From positions 1 to 34,539 of the forward strand of contig NZ_MPRJ01000041.1 in assembly GCF_002020805.1 (NCBI RefSeq): DNA of 34,539 nucleotides, read 5' to 3'. Positions 23,245 to 32,067 of this stretch are shown piece by piece. The DNA comes from Solemya velesiana gill symbiont (lineage in GTDB: Bacteria; Pseudomonadota; Gammaproteobacteria; Chromatiales; Chromatiaceae). The position numbers and the translations under genes are program-made. Each line of letters begins with the position of its first letter. Within the stretch, counting starts at the first letter, position 1. Under the pieces are notes generated by a model. It saw only the letters and a program-made list of their open reading frames with translations. It did not search any database and was not told where the DNA came from.

Positions 23245-26200
23245 TCACTCTGTTTGGGGAGGGACCAGGTCCGGGTCGATCATCTGGCTTTCGCTAATCG
23301 GCGTCTCACTTTTCAGGGTGGTGAGTACAGGGTCCGACCAGGGGCCGGTAACCTGGTATTGAACCTGGGTTGCCTTGTCGAACTTGTCACCGAACAGCTT
23401 GTGAGCAAGCAGCAAGGCTGCTCCTACTGCTGGGCCGACTGCCCAGGCGCCTGCCAGTGGCAGGCTCGATGAGATCATGGGTGTAACGGTGATCAGTTGA
23501 TCGAAATCTTCGGTGCTGAGGCCGATCCGTCCTGCAATATCGATGGTTGCGGAAGGGCCTTTCATGAGGAAGTTTTCGGTGTAGGCATCGCCATCCTCGA
23601 CCAGGAAGTATCCTTCGATGCGATCGAAAGTGAAGCCCTCTTTCAGCATGTCGCTGAAATCCAGGGTCAGCCGGCGGTGAAGGGCGCTGATATTGAGCAG
23701 ACCAAATATACGCCCCACGCCCGGATTGACCTGGAGAAAGCGGCCGCTGCCAAGCTGCATGTTGAGATTGCCGTTGAGGAAATGGCGACTGAACTGCATG
23801 GGATTGCCTTGCCAGCTGATGTCCGCTTTGATCGTGGATGGCGCTTCGGTGAGGTTGGCGGTGAAGCCCAGGTCATCCAGCAGCTTACCGAAATCATCAC
23901 TCTCCAGTGAGAGATCGAGTTGCGTGGCCTGTACCCCATCACTTTCCTTTCTCCAGGCACCGCTGGCCTGTATGCTGGTCATCTCTGACTGCAGGGTGAA
24001 CTGCTCAAGTCCAAGGCCTTCAGTTCTGCGGCTGGTTTGAAGGGTGAGCTTGCCGTAGTCCTTTCCATTGATGCTGACCTTGTCAATCGAGGCGTCCAAC
24101 GCAGGAATGGTTGTCGGGTCAATTGGGGAGTCTGTGCTGGGCGTGTCAGAACTCCAGTTGTCGGGCTCAAGTTTGAAATCGAGATGATTCAGCCGCAGTT
24201 GAATGGCCTGGCTCTCCAGGTCTGCAGGGATTTGTAGTTTTCCGCTCAGCAGATCACTCGCAATTTGGCCGGTAAAGATGCCGTCTTGCCGGTTCAGTTG
24301 TAACTGAAAATCATTCAATTCGAGGTCATCGAGGGCGAGTTGATCGAACTTCAGGTCGATATCGCCAATTCTGGGTTCAGGCGTTCCGGTTTTTTCTTCG
24401 GGCAGAAGAGCGAGCCAGGGTGATAGGTCAACATGTTCCCAGCCACCCTTGAATGTGAGGGTGTTGTGCTCGGGCAGTGTGGCTTTGCCTTTGCCGAGTA
24501 CGACACTGCCACCTAGAAGCCCGGTCTTGGGTGTCGAGGTGTCCAGTTTCAATGCTGCACTCAACAGGTCGGCATAGTCGATCTGAAATGGGCTTTGCTT
24601 TGCACTGCCCAGTTGAGTGGAGATGTATAGCGTTCTCTCTTCTTCTTCCTCTTTGCCCAGCGGTGCGGGAAGGTCGATGCTGAATCCCTTGAGGCGGGAT
24701 GTAATCTCTATTGGAATGGTGGCCTTTTTCCAGTGCGATACGCTCGGCAAGTCGAGTTGCAGGGTGATATCGCCGCTGCCATCGAGATGGGCGAGGTTCA
24801 TCTGTGAGAAATGTTTCTCCAGGTCCTGCTTGGAGAGCGGGGTTGTTGCCCTGATGCGAGTCGCGTCGAACTCCGGGGAGGGGGTGACATCAACACTTAT
24901 CGGGTTGCCGAACAACTGGCCATTGATCCCCTTGGCCTGGACTCCGTCCAGGTTGAAGCCCAGAGTCCCCTTGATACCGGTAAGGGGCAGTTGCCACTCT
25001 TTCAGGTGCAGTGAGCTGTTGTCGAATTCCAGTTTTCCATCCAGTTCATAACTGTCCCTGGAACGCAGGGGTACAGTGAGATCGAGTGCAAGTATTGACT
25101 CTCCGCCTGCATCAATACCCCTGGTCATCGGGGCGAATCTCTTTATCAGCGGTGATTCTTTTAAGAAACGGAATGTGTCAGCCAGGGGGGCCAGAACCCG
25201 GCCGTCGATTTCGAGGGGGGCGGCGTCGCCAAGACCAGGTATGGCGGCATGGACTTGTTCGATCCTGCTGTCATATATGTTCCCTTTTATTGCCCAGGCA
25301 TCGAAGCGGTTGTTCAGAAAGCGCACCTCGGCATCGACTGCACGGAGGTCTGGCCATTCGGGCCAGTAGGAAATGTGTGCGTCATCTACGTTGAACAGTA
25401 CCTCAAAGCGCCCGCTTGGATTTTCCTCGAAGGGGAAGTCCTGTAGCTTTCCGCGAAACAGCGCACTGCCTGAAGTGATATGCCCGTCGACAATGCCGCG
25501 GTCCAGCCATGCCACAGTCCCTTCAGGCATGATGCCTGTCGGCAGATAGCGTGACACTTGGCTCCCGTCGCCGTTCTTAAAGTCGGTCTGCAAGTCCAGG
25601 AAGGCCGAGGCAGGGTCCTGCAGTGGTATGTCGATGTGAAAACGGGTTCGAGTCTGGATGTCGGCGTTGGCGGCGCTCAGGTTATTACTCTCTATGTTCC
25701 AGTGTCCGTTTTCCAGGGACTCCCATTCGATTGTTCCCAGGAGCCTGTCGATCTCCAGTGGATTTCGAAACAGCTTGGGGAACTCAAGTGCAACAGAGCC
25801 GGAACTAAGCAGCCTGGCAACCCCTTTTTCACTGTCTGTCCAGATGCGGGCGGTGAGATTTTCCACCCCCGGTATGTCATTCCACGGCTGGGTACTCAGG
25901 CCTTGCAGGGTGCCAACTCCTCGCCATTGGGGGCCATTGGAAGTCTCCTGGTAGCTGATATTCAGTTCACTGATGTCACCGTGAGGGGCAATGGTTGCCA
26001 GGGTTTTTTTCAGCGCCGGGTCCGGTAGTGGGAATAGGCTGGCCAGGCTGACCAAGTCCTCTATACGTAAAAAATCGGTGCCGGCGTAGACTCGAAGTCT
26101 ACCATCCTCGCCACGGCCAGTTTCAACATGGAACCGGGTGTCGGGCCAACTGCCGTTCTGGTGCTGGAACTGGATGTTGTCGACAATGAATTGCCAGCCC

Positions 26201-27135
26201 CTGGGTTTGCGCTGCCAAAGAAAGTCGCCGCCCAATAAATCTATATCCAACGCCTTTTGGGTTCCCGGTGCCTGGTTACTGCGCAGGGCAAGTCTTGTCT
26301 CGTGAAGTTGAAGATTTCCCTGGAGGCCGTGCATGCGGCCCTTTTCCCAACTGATCCATACTTCCATTCCGGCCTGGCCGCTGTCGAACAAATAGCCTTC
26401 CGGCAATTGGTGTTTGAGCAGTTGGGTAAGTACAAGCTTATAACCCCTGAGGTAGGCCTCGCCTGACCAGGCTTCTGGTTGCTCCAGTTCTCCGGTGATG
26501 TCTGCGGCCAGGGTTATTTCAGCGCCCAGTTCGCCGGGCAGGTTCAGGCTGCCGGTGAATTGGTGTCGGTCACCATCGTTACGCAGTTCCATGTTGACGT
26601 TGGTGAAGCGTATAGGCGGGGCGCCGATAGCCTGGTTTTCCCAGAATATTTCCCCGTGCCTCAACGCTACCCTGCTTGGAAACAGCAGGGCGCCTCCGGC
26701 AGAGATTTGCTGTTGGCCGATCTCCTGGAGACCCTCGATGACGATTGAGCCGTCAGATCGGCGTTTGATCAGCAGTTTTGGGTTTACAAGGGTGATCTTG
26801 CGAAGGGTTATCGCACGGTTTTTCACGCTTTCTACAAGGGCCAGTCGAAGCTTTATCTCGTCTAGTTTAAGGGTTGGCTTGCGGGTGTTGGAGTCAAGCA
26901 GCGCCACATTGTGCAGCGTGAGCTCCGGGCCGAGTCCCCGCCAGTGACCCTCCAGAAAACCCACCTCCACCGGTTGTCCCAGTGCGTTGCTGGCCCACTG
27001 CTCCACGTCGGATCGGTAGAGTTCAGCCAGCGGGACCAGGAAACGGCCAATGGAGACCGCGATACCGCTCAATATGATAAGCAGCAGCAACAGCAGCCAG
27101 AGCTTCGCGGTGGTGTATTTAAACAGGCGGATCAT
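23245..27135 (-). CDS. yhdP: YhdP family AsmA-like envelope protein
   Basis: This is a 1296-residue protein of the YhdP/TIGR02099 group, typical in length. An N-terminal membrane anchor (about residues 10-30, LWLLLLLLIILSGIAVSIG) is followed by a very long periplasmic, beta-rich region. The AsmA-like N-terminus has VEVGFLEGHWRGLGPELTLHN in two adjacent stretches, and the C-terminal domain contains GRIGLSTEDFDQLITV and LPLAGAWAVGPAVGAALLLA. With TamB and YdbH, YhdP is one of the bridge-like proteins that carry phospholipid from inner to outer membrane in E. coli. The gene starts three bases after the rng stop, so it is in the same operon. Confidence 0.93.
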   Translation of the reverse strand: MIRLFKYTTAKLWLLLLLLIILSGIAVSIGRFLVPLAELYRSDVEQWASNALGQPVEVGFLEGHWRGLGPELTLHNVALLDSNTRKPTLKLDEIKLRLALVESVKNRAITLRKITLVNPKLLIKRRSDGSIVIEGLQEIGQQQISAGGALLFPSRVALRHGEIFWENQAIGAPPIRFTNVNMELRNDGDRHQFTGSLNLPGELGAEITLAADITGELEQPEAWSGEAYLRGYKLVLTQLLKHQLPEGYLFDSGQAGMEVWISWEKGRMHGLQGNLQLHETRLALRSNQAPGTQKALDIDLLGGDFLWQRKPRGWQFIVDNIQFQHQNGSWPDTRFHVETGRGEDGRLRVYAGTDFLRIEDLVSLASLFPLPDPALKKTLATIAPHGDISELNISYQETSNGPQWRGVGTLQGLSTQPWNDIPGVENLTARIWTDSEKGVARLLSSGSVALEFPKLFRNPLEIDRLLGTIEWESLENGHWNIESNNLSAANADIQTRTRFHIDIPLQDPASAFLDLQTDFKNGDGSQVSRYLPTGIMPEGTVAWLDRGIVDGHITSGSALFRGKLQDFPFEENPSGRFEVLFNVDDAHISYWPEWPDLRAVDAEVRFLNNRFDAWAIKGNIYDSRIEQVHAAIPGLGDAAPLEIDGRVLAPLADTFRFLKESPLIKRFAPMTRGIDAGGESILALDLTVPLRSRDSYELDGKLEFDNSSLHLKEWQLPLTGIKGTLGFNLDGVQAKGINGQLFGNPISVDVTPSPEFDATRIRATTPLSKQDLEKHFSQMNLAHLDGSGDITLQLDLPSVSHWKKATIPIEITSRLKGFSIDLPAPLGKEEEEERTLYISTQLGSAKQSPFQIDYADLLSAALKLDTSTPKTGLLGGSVVLGKGKATLPEHNTLTFKGGWEHVDLSPWLALLPEEKTGTPEPRIGDIDLKFDQLALDDLELNDFQLQLNRQDGIFTGQIASDLLSGKLQIPADLESQAIQLRLNHLDFKLEPDNWSSDTPSTDSPIDPTTIPALDASIDKVSINGKDYGKLTLQTSRRTEGLGLEQFTLQSEMTSIQASGAWRKESDGVQATQLDLSLESDDFGKLLDDLGFTANLTEAPSTIKADISWQGNPMQFSRHFLNGNLNMQLGSGRFLQVNPGVGRIFGLLNISALHRRLTLDFSDMLKEGFTFDRIEGYFLVEDGDAYTENFLMKGPSATIDIAGRIGLSTEDFDQLITVTPMISSSLPLAGAWAVGPAVGAALLLAHKLFGDKFDKATQVQYQVTGPWSDPVLTTLKSETPISESQMIDPDLVPPQTE

Positions 27136-27138
27136 TGC

Positions 27139-28596
27139 CTATATCAAAACGACATCATAATGCTCTTGAGTGTAGAGCGTTTCTGCCTGCAGGCGGATGG
27201 TTTTTCCAATGAAAGACTCCAACTCTGCAAGGTTGGGCGACTCTTCGTCCAAAAGCCTGTCTACGACTTCCTGGGAAGCCAGGACAAGAAGTGACTCAAC
27301 ATCGAACTGGCGGGCTTCGCGCAGAATCTCCCTGAAAATTTCATAGCAGGTGGTCTCTGCTGTTTTAAGGGAGCCGCGTCCGCCGCAGCATGCGCAGGGC
27401 TTACACAGCACATGTTCCAGTGATTCACGAGTCCGTTTGCGCGTCATTTCCACAAGGCCCAGGGATGAGACCTCGGTGATGTGAGTCTTTGCGTGATCCT
27501 TGGCCAGGGACTTTTCAAGGGCACGCATTACCTGTCGCTTGTGTTCATCATCGGTCATATCAATGAAGTCGATAATGATGATGCCGCCCAGGTTTCGAAG
27601 GCGAATCTGCCGGCTGATTGCCTGTGCCGCCTCCATGTTGGTTTTGAATGTGGTCTCTTCCAGGTTGCGGTGGCCGACAAAAGCGCCTGTATTGATGTCG
27701 ATGGTGGTCATCGCCTCGGTCTGGTCGAGGATCAGGTGGCCGCCGGATTTGAGCTCGACCTTGCGTTCCAATGCTTTCTGAATCTCGAACTCTACGCCGT
27801 AGAGGTCGAAAATGGGGCGCTCGCCGGGGTAGTACTCAATGCCGACATTCAGGTCCGGTATCAACTCTTCGGCGAATTTCTTTGCCATGTGCCAGCTGGA
27901 GCGGGAATCGATGCGTATCTTTTCCACTTCAGGGGAGATCAGGTCCCTGAGTGCACGGAGGTAGAGTGGAAGATCCTCGTGGATCAGCTCCCCCGCCTTG
28001 GCGTTGGTGCTGCGCTCGTTAACCGTTTTCCAGAGGCGGCAGAGGAAGCGGATATCGGCCTCCAGCGTCTGTGCGTCGACGCTCTCTGCTGCCGTGCGGG
28101 CGATAAAGTTGCCCTCGATAGACATGTCCGAGGTAAAGGCTTCAATGCAGTCCCTGAGCCGTTGACGCTCATCTTCATCTTCGATTTTCTGGGAAATGCC
28201 CGGGGTTGTCAGAGAGGGCATGAAAACCAGGTAGCGTGAAGGGATGGATAGGTTGGTGGTGAGGCGGGCGCCCTTGGTGCCCAGTGGGTCTTTCGCCACC
28301 TGGACGATGACGTCGCCGCCTTCTCGTACGAGTTCGCTGATGGTGCAGGGCTTGTCATCGCCATTGTTGTTGCTGCAGATGTCAGAGGCATGGAGAAAAG
28401 CGGCACGTTCCAGGCCGATATCGATGAATGCCGCCTGCATGCCTGGCAGTACCCTGCAGACCTTGCCCTTGTATATGTTGCCAACCAAACCCCGGCGCCG
28501 GGTTCGTTCAATAATGATCTCCTGGGCCACGCCATTTTCGATGACAGCGACCCGGGTTTCCGGTGGGGTGACGTTGACTAGTATCTCTTCACTCAT
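27139..28596 (-). CDS. rng: Ribonuclease G
   Basis: This 485-residue protein has the length of RNase G, lacking the long C-terminal scaffold of RNase E. An S1 domain covers about residues 36-125. The catalytic metal aspartates are Asp300 (TIDINTGAFVG) and Asp343 (IIIIDFIDM). The Zn-link region is CKPCACCGGRG (Cys398, Cys401). It matures the 5' end of 16S rRNA and decays some mRNAs. It overlaps the maf stop by eight bases and precedes yhdP by three, in the maf-rng-yhdP order known from E. coli. Confidence 0.96.
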   Translation of the reverse strand: MSEEILVNVTPPETRVAVIENGVAQEIIIERTRRRGLVGNIYKGKVCRVLPGMQAAFIDIGLERAAFLHASDICSNNNGDDKPCTISELVREGGDVIVQVAKDPLGTKGARLTTNLSIPSRYLVFMPSLTTPGISQKIEDEDERQRLRDCIEAFTSDMSIEGNFIARTAAESVDAQTLEADIRFLCRLWKTVNERSTNAKAGELIHEDLPLYLRALRDLISPEVEKIRIDSRSSWHMAKKFAEELIPDLNVGIEYYPGERPIFDLYGVEFEIQKALERKVELKSGGHLILDQTEAMTTIDINTGAFVGHRNLEETTFKTNMEAAQAISRQIRLRNLGGIIIIDFIDMTDDEHKRQVMRALEKSLAKDHAKTHITEVSSLGLVEMTRKRTRESLEHVLCKPCACCGGRGSLKTAETTCYEIFREILREARQFDVESLLVLASQEVVDRLLDEESPNLAELESFIGKTIRLQAETLYTQEHYDVVLI

Positions 28597-29197
28597 TCAA
28601 GTCTTCTTCTGTAATCCATGGGCGGAGCGGTCTGATTCCAGCCCTCTGCAGCAGTTCGGCTGTTTCAAACAGGGGTAGTCCCATAACCCCTGAAAAACTG
28701 CCTTCCAGGTGTGATATGAACATTGCACCGAGACCCTGGATACCGTAACTGCCGGCCTTGTCCCTGGGTTCGCCGCTGCTCCAATAAGCCTGGATCTCCT
28801 GCGCTTCGAGGTTGCGGAAGCTGACCCGGTTTACGCTGAGGCGGGTCTCCTCGACCCTGCCTACCAGGGCTACCCCGGTGAGCACCTTGTGGGTTCTGCC
28901 AGAAAGTTTTCGGAGCATTGTCGCCGCCATCGCTTTGTCAGCCGGCTTGCCCATGATCTCGTCTCCCAGTACCACCGCCGTATCTGCTGCAAGAACCGTG
29001 GCACTGCGTGTGCCGAGATTGTCATGCCCGGCACGCGCCTTTGCCAGGGCCAGGCGTATCACGTACTCGGCAGGGGACTCTCTCGGCAGTGGCGTTTCAT
29101 CGACATTCACTTCCACCACTGTGCGATCGACCCCGATTTGCCTCAGGAGTTCACGTCGTCTTGGAGATATGAAGGCCAGAAACAATGTCGATGACAT
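28589..29197 (-). CDS. maf: Maf-like nucleotide pyrophosphatase (YhdE type)
   Basis: This is a 202-residue Maf/Ham1-like protein from ATG 29197; a GTG lies one codon earlier. The family hydrolyses dTTP, UTP and some modified NTPs to the monophosphates. The catalytic aspartate in VLAADTAVVLGD, GKPADKAMAATMLRKLSGRT in two parts, and DKAGSYGIQGLGA are all present. The N-terminal motif, usually ASxSPRR, reads AFISPRR: the arginines stay but the conserved first serine is replaced. It overlaps rng by eight bases. Confidence 0.92.
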   Translation of the reverse strand: MSSTLFLAFISPRRRELLRQIGVDRTVVEVNVDETPLPRESPAEYVIRLALAKARAGHDNLGTRSATVLAADTAVVLGDEIMGKPADKAMAATMLRKLSGRTHKVLTGVALVGRVEETRLSVNRVSFRNLEAQEIQAYWSSGEPRDKAGSYGIQGLGAMFISHLEGSFSGVMGLPLFETAELLQRAGIRPLRPWITEEDLNE

Positions 29198-29284
29198 CAC
29201 AACACCATTGTGTTTTTTATTTCGTTGCTGTGCGCATCCACACTACACCAGGAGCCGCTGGAATGACAGTGGTATGCCACTTAG

Positions 29285-29755
29285 TTATGCCCTGTGATAG
29301 GGGTGGTTTCGAAGAATGCTCCAGGCCCGGTAGAGCTGTTCTGCAGCGACGACCCTGACCAGGGGGTGTGGCATGGTCAGGGGCGAGAGCGACCAGCGTC
29401 CGTCGGCTCTATGCAGGCACGCTTCGGCAAGCCCTTCGGGCCCGCCCACCAGTAGGGCCAGGTCACGTCCCTGGTTCATCCATTCGTCCAGCTGTCCAGA
29501 GAGCTGTTCGGTGCTCCAGCTCTTGCCTTTTACGTCCAGGGCAATGACCTGGCAGTTGCCTGGGATCGCCTTGAGCATTCGCTCTCCCTCGTCACGGATG
29601 GTGCGGCTGATGTCTGCACTTTTCCCCCGGTGGCCCGGCGTAATTTCCACCAGTTTCAGGGCGCACTCAGACGGCAGGCGTTTTGCGTACTCCTGGTAGC
29701 CTTCCTGTACCCAGCGGGGCATCTTGTTTCCGACAGAAATCAGGTGAATGTTCAT
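29285..29755 (-). CDS. rlmH: 23S rRNA (pseudouridine1915-N3)-methyltransferase RlmH
   Basis: This is a 156-residue SPOUT methyltransferase from ATG 29755 (MNIHLISVGNKMPRWV), the usual length of 155-156. It carries GHRGKS, the trefoil-knot SAM-binding segment ALLVGGPEGL and the C-terminal tail HPLVRVVAAEQLYRAWSI followed by HPYHR. It methylates pseudouridine 1915 in helix 69 of 23S rRNA. It usually follows rsfS directly. Here about 2.3 kb of extra genes separate the two. There is no strong ribosome site upstream. Confidence 0.96.
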   Translation of the reverse strand: MNIHLISVGNKMPRWVQEGYQEYAKRLPSECALKLVEITPGHRGKSADISRTIRDEGERMLKAIPGNCQVIALDVKGKSWSTEQLSGQLDEWMNQGRDLALLVGGPEGLAEACLHRADGRWSLSPLTMPHPLVRVVAAEQLYRAWSILRNHPYHRA

Positions 29756-29844
29756 GGTACGAATTTTAGGGGAAAACGGATCTCGGGGCACGGATGGTCT
29801 ATTACTAGGTTTAGGGTACTGACACAGAGCCTGCGGGAGGAGTG

Positions 29845-30634
29845 ATGAGGGCCGTACTCTTTGACTTGGATGGCGTCCTGTATGTTGGTGACCGGGTCAT
29901 TGCGGGTGCCGTGGAGGTGCTGGAGTGGGTGCGGCGCGAGAACATTCCTCACCTGTTTCTCACCAATACGACCTCCCGTCCCAGAAGCGCTATTGCGGAA
30001 AAACTCGCTGCCATGGGAATAGTCGTGGGTGAGTCAGAAATTCTCACGCCGCCATTGGCCGCCGCGGCCTGGGTGCGGCAGCATCGCTTGGAGCCGGTGG
30101 CGCTGTTTATTCCTGATATAACGCGGATCGAATTCTCGGATATTAGGGTGTTGAGTGACGACCAGCAAGCCGGTGCCGCATCTGTGGTGGTTGGTGATCT
30201 AGGGGGAGGGCTGGGACTTTCATACCCTCAACCGTGCCTTCAGATTGCTTATGGGCGAGCCTCGGCCCAGGCTCATCGCCCTGGGCATGGCGCGGTACTG
30301 GAGAGCGCCTGATGGCCTGCGCCTGGATACGGCCCCTTTTGTAATGACCCTCTCCCATGCCACCGGAGCAGAACCGCTGGTGCTTGGGAAACCCAGTTGT
30401 GATTTTTTCCTGGCAGCCCTGGAAATGCTTGAAGTGGGTGCCGAAGAGGCGGTGATGATAGGCGACGACATCGTGGGTGATGTGGATGGGGCCCAGAAAG
30501 CCGGTCTCCAGGGCATACTGGTCCGGACAGGGAAATTCCAACCGAATGATCTGAATGGAGAGATTGAACCGGATGCCGTACTGGAGTCCGCTGCGGATCT
30601 GCCGGACTGGTTTTCTTGTTCAGAGTCAAGGTGA
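29845..30634 (+). pseudogene. HAD-superfamily (type IIA, LHPP/NagD-like) phosphatase, single frameshift
   Basis: GGGAGGAG precedes ATG 29845. The N-terminal frame carries the HAD nucleophile motif LFDLDGVLY (Asp7, Asp9) and FLTNTTS. It loses homology at a G5 run (30202-30206). Removing one G gives continuous GDLGEGWDFHTLNRAF and then LLMGEPRPRLIALG, followed by the lysine motif LGKPSCDFF and the acidic motif MIGDDIVGDV. The repaired protein would be 262 residues with all HAD motifs. Relatives dephosphorylate small phosphate esters or phosphoamino acids; the substrate is unknown. It runs against its neighbours and is divergent from rlmH. It is inactive as written unless the extra G is an error. 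Confidence 0.8.
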
Positions 30635-30641
30635 AGAGAGA

Positions 30642-30720
30642 GGCGCACGTCCCTGTGCGGCCTTTGCATCGGGGGATGCAGGGGTCATTTAAGCACGCCA
30701 GGGGGCTCAAAACGTGAGCC
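30642..30720. repeat. Three consecutive stem-loops between converging genes
   Basis: The first is GGCGCAC/GTGCGGCC (30642-30662, one bulge). The second is TGCATC-GGGG-GATGCA (30665-30680, perfect). The third is GGCTCA-AAACG-TGAGCC (30704-30720, perfect, then TTT). They fill the gap between the HAD gene and the converging small membrane gene. They may end transcription from both sides, though the T runs are short. Confidence 0.55.
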
Positions 30721-30725
30721 TTTGC

Positions 30726-30964
30726 CTATCTATCCAGGGCGCTGGATCCGAGAAGTGCCCTGAAGAGCCACCTGATGCGGGCGGGTTTGGTAATGAGCCA
30801 GATGAGCAGGGGTAGGAGTCCCATGGCGAGGGCATAGTGTGTGTAGTCTGTGTGGAGCGTATCCGGCAGAAGCAGCAGGGCAATGCCACAGGCGAAAAAC
30901 CATGCGATACAAAGATACCCAGGGTATCCAGAACAGGTTCCTTTTGTTCAGTTTGTTCAGTCAT
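30726..30964 (-). pseudogene. Small two-helix membrane protein, single frameshift
   Basis: ATG 30964 begins MTEQTEQKEPVLDTLG. The frame then becomes low-complexity nonsense. Adding one G at the GGG run (CCC at 30918-30920 on the plus strand) moves to a frame reading GYLCIAWFFACGIALLLLP, then YALAMGLLPLLIWLITKP, then RIRWLFRALLGSSALDR and TAG at 30726-30728. The repaired product is 79 residues with two membrane helices and a basic C-terminus. I do not recognise a family. The hydrophobic pattern and clean ending make this frame far more convincing than the uninterrupted 85-codon frame. Confidence 0.65.
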
Positions 30965-31066
30965 GGGACTTCCTTTGTCTGTGGTTTGAGTCTTCCTGAA
31001 GTTAATTCATGCTATGCCCTCAAGCGCCCCTGTTTATAGATTAAAAATCCTTTTATAGGAATATAG

Positions 31067-32029
31067 TTACTTGTATTTGCCTAGCGCTTCCTGCAATTGC
31101 CTGGCAACCTCCCTGCGCAACTCTGGCGGTGCCGCGACCTCTACATCAGCCCCGTATTTGAGGATGTCCGATATGAGTTCCGGGGTTTTGCTGTAGGGGA
31201 TGCTCAGTTCATACCGGTCGTCTTCCAGCCAGCTGCTCTTTTGTTGGGGATGCCACTGTTCTGCGGCTACCCAACGTGCCCGCTGGGGAGCAAAGCGCAG
31301 AACGGCGGTTTTTCTGGCGCTACCTGAGAAGATGTCGTAGGCGCTTGAAAAATGATCATCGAGCGCTTTGTCGCTGATGTTTTTGGTTGGCTTCTCTGTT
31401 GGTTTTGTGCTGCTGATCGCGTCCAGGCTGAAAGTGCGCAGTTCGTTGCGCAGGTGACACCAGGCATCCAGGTACCAGTTGTCCCGGTAGTGGACCAGCC
31501 GCAGGGGTGAGATCTCTCGGCGTATGGTCCCGTCACGGTCGCGGTTGTAGTGGTCGATAACTAGGCGCTTGCCTTGAGCCAGGGCGCCGGCTATGGGCTG
31601 AAAAGCGGGGCCGGCAGGTCGCGATGCAGCCCGCAGTATGCGGATTCGTTTATCAAGGTCGCCGCCTGCGTGCTGGGCCTTGAGGAGTTGGTCGATACGC
31701 TCCTTGAGCGGGGCGAGTTGGCGTTCGAGAAGCCCCGGTTGAACCTCCCTCAGCAGCTGTTGGACGCTGAGCAGGGCAAAGAGCTCCGAGGCATTGAACC
31801 AGACCCCGGGCAGCTCGAACATCTCTCCCTCGCCGGGATCGTAATAGTAGCCGTTGCGTTGCCGGTCATACTTGATGGGGGCGTTGAGGTAGAGGCGCAT
31901 TGCCTCGATGATACGCTTGGCCGTGGCACGGGAGCACTCCAGTTCCTGCTCGATCCGTTGACGTGGGACCGGCAGCCGCGAAGCGCTGAGGAGTTTGTGG
32001 AGGTCAAAGATTCTGTCGAAGCGATCCAT
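31067..32029 (-). CDS. WYL-domain transcriptional regulator
   Basis: This is a 320-residue protein. Residues 1-65 form a winged helix-turn-helix (RFDRIFDLHKLLSA, ECSRATAKRIIEAM). Residues 140-215 hold the WYL ligand-binding domain with the signature NWYLDAW (Trp185-Tyr186-Leu187), followed by a WCX-like C-terminal extension. WYL proteins sense nucleic acids or nucleotides and control DNA damage, defence or metabolic genes. No defence genes are adjacent, so the target is unknown. A perfect GAACCCC/GGGGTTC dyad lies 12 bases upstream of the ATG, suggesting autoregulation. It is part of the islet between rsfS and rlmH. No clear ribosome site. Confidence 0.9.
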   Translation of the reverse strand: MDRFDRIFDLHKLLSASRLPVPRQRIEQELECSRATAKRIIEAMRLYLNAPIKYDRQRNGYYYDPGEGEMFELPGVWFNASELFALLSVQQLLREVQPGLLERQLAPLKERIDQLLKAQHAGGDLDKRIRILRAASRPAGPAFQPIAGALAQGKRLVIDHYNRDRDGTIRREISPLRLVHYRDNWYLDAWCHLRNELRTFSLDAISSTKPTEKPTKNISDKALDDHFSSAYDIFSGSARKTAVLRFAPQRARWVAAEQWHPQQKSSWLEDDRYELSIPYSKTPELISDILKYGADVEVAAPPELRREVARQLQEALGKYK

Positions 32030-32041
32030 CGGTGACAGTAT

Positions 32042-32057
32042 GAACCCCCTGGGGTTC
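32042..32057. promoter_or_regulatory. Palindromic candidate operator upstream of the WYL regulator
   Basis: GAACCCC and GGGGTTC are perfect arms with a two-base spacer, placed between the rsfS stop and the WYL start. No T run follows on the minus strand, so it is not a terminator. Binding by the WYL protein itself is inference. Confidence 0.5.
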
Positions 32058-32067
32058 GCTCACTAAT

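Noticed and set aside
30707-30964. An 85-residue hypothetical protein in an uninterrupted frame
   Set aside because: After residue 16 it is low-complexity Ser/Pro/Cys sequence. A one-base repair reveals a credible membrane protein instead.
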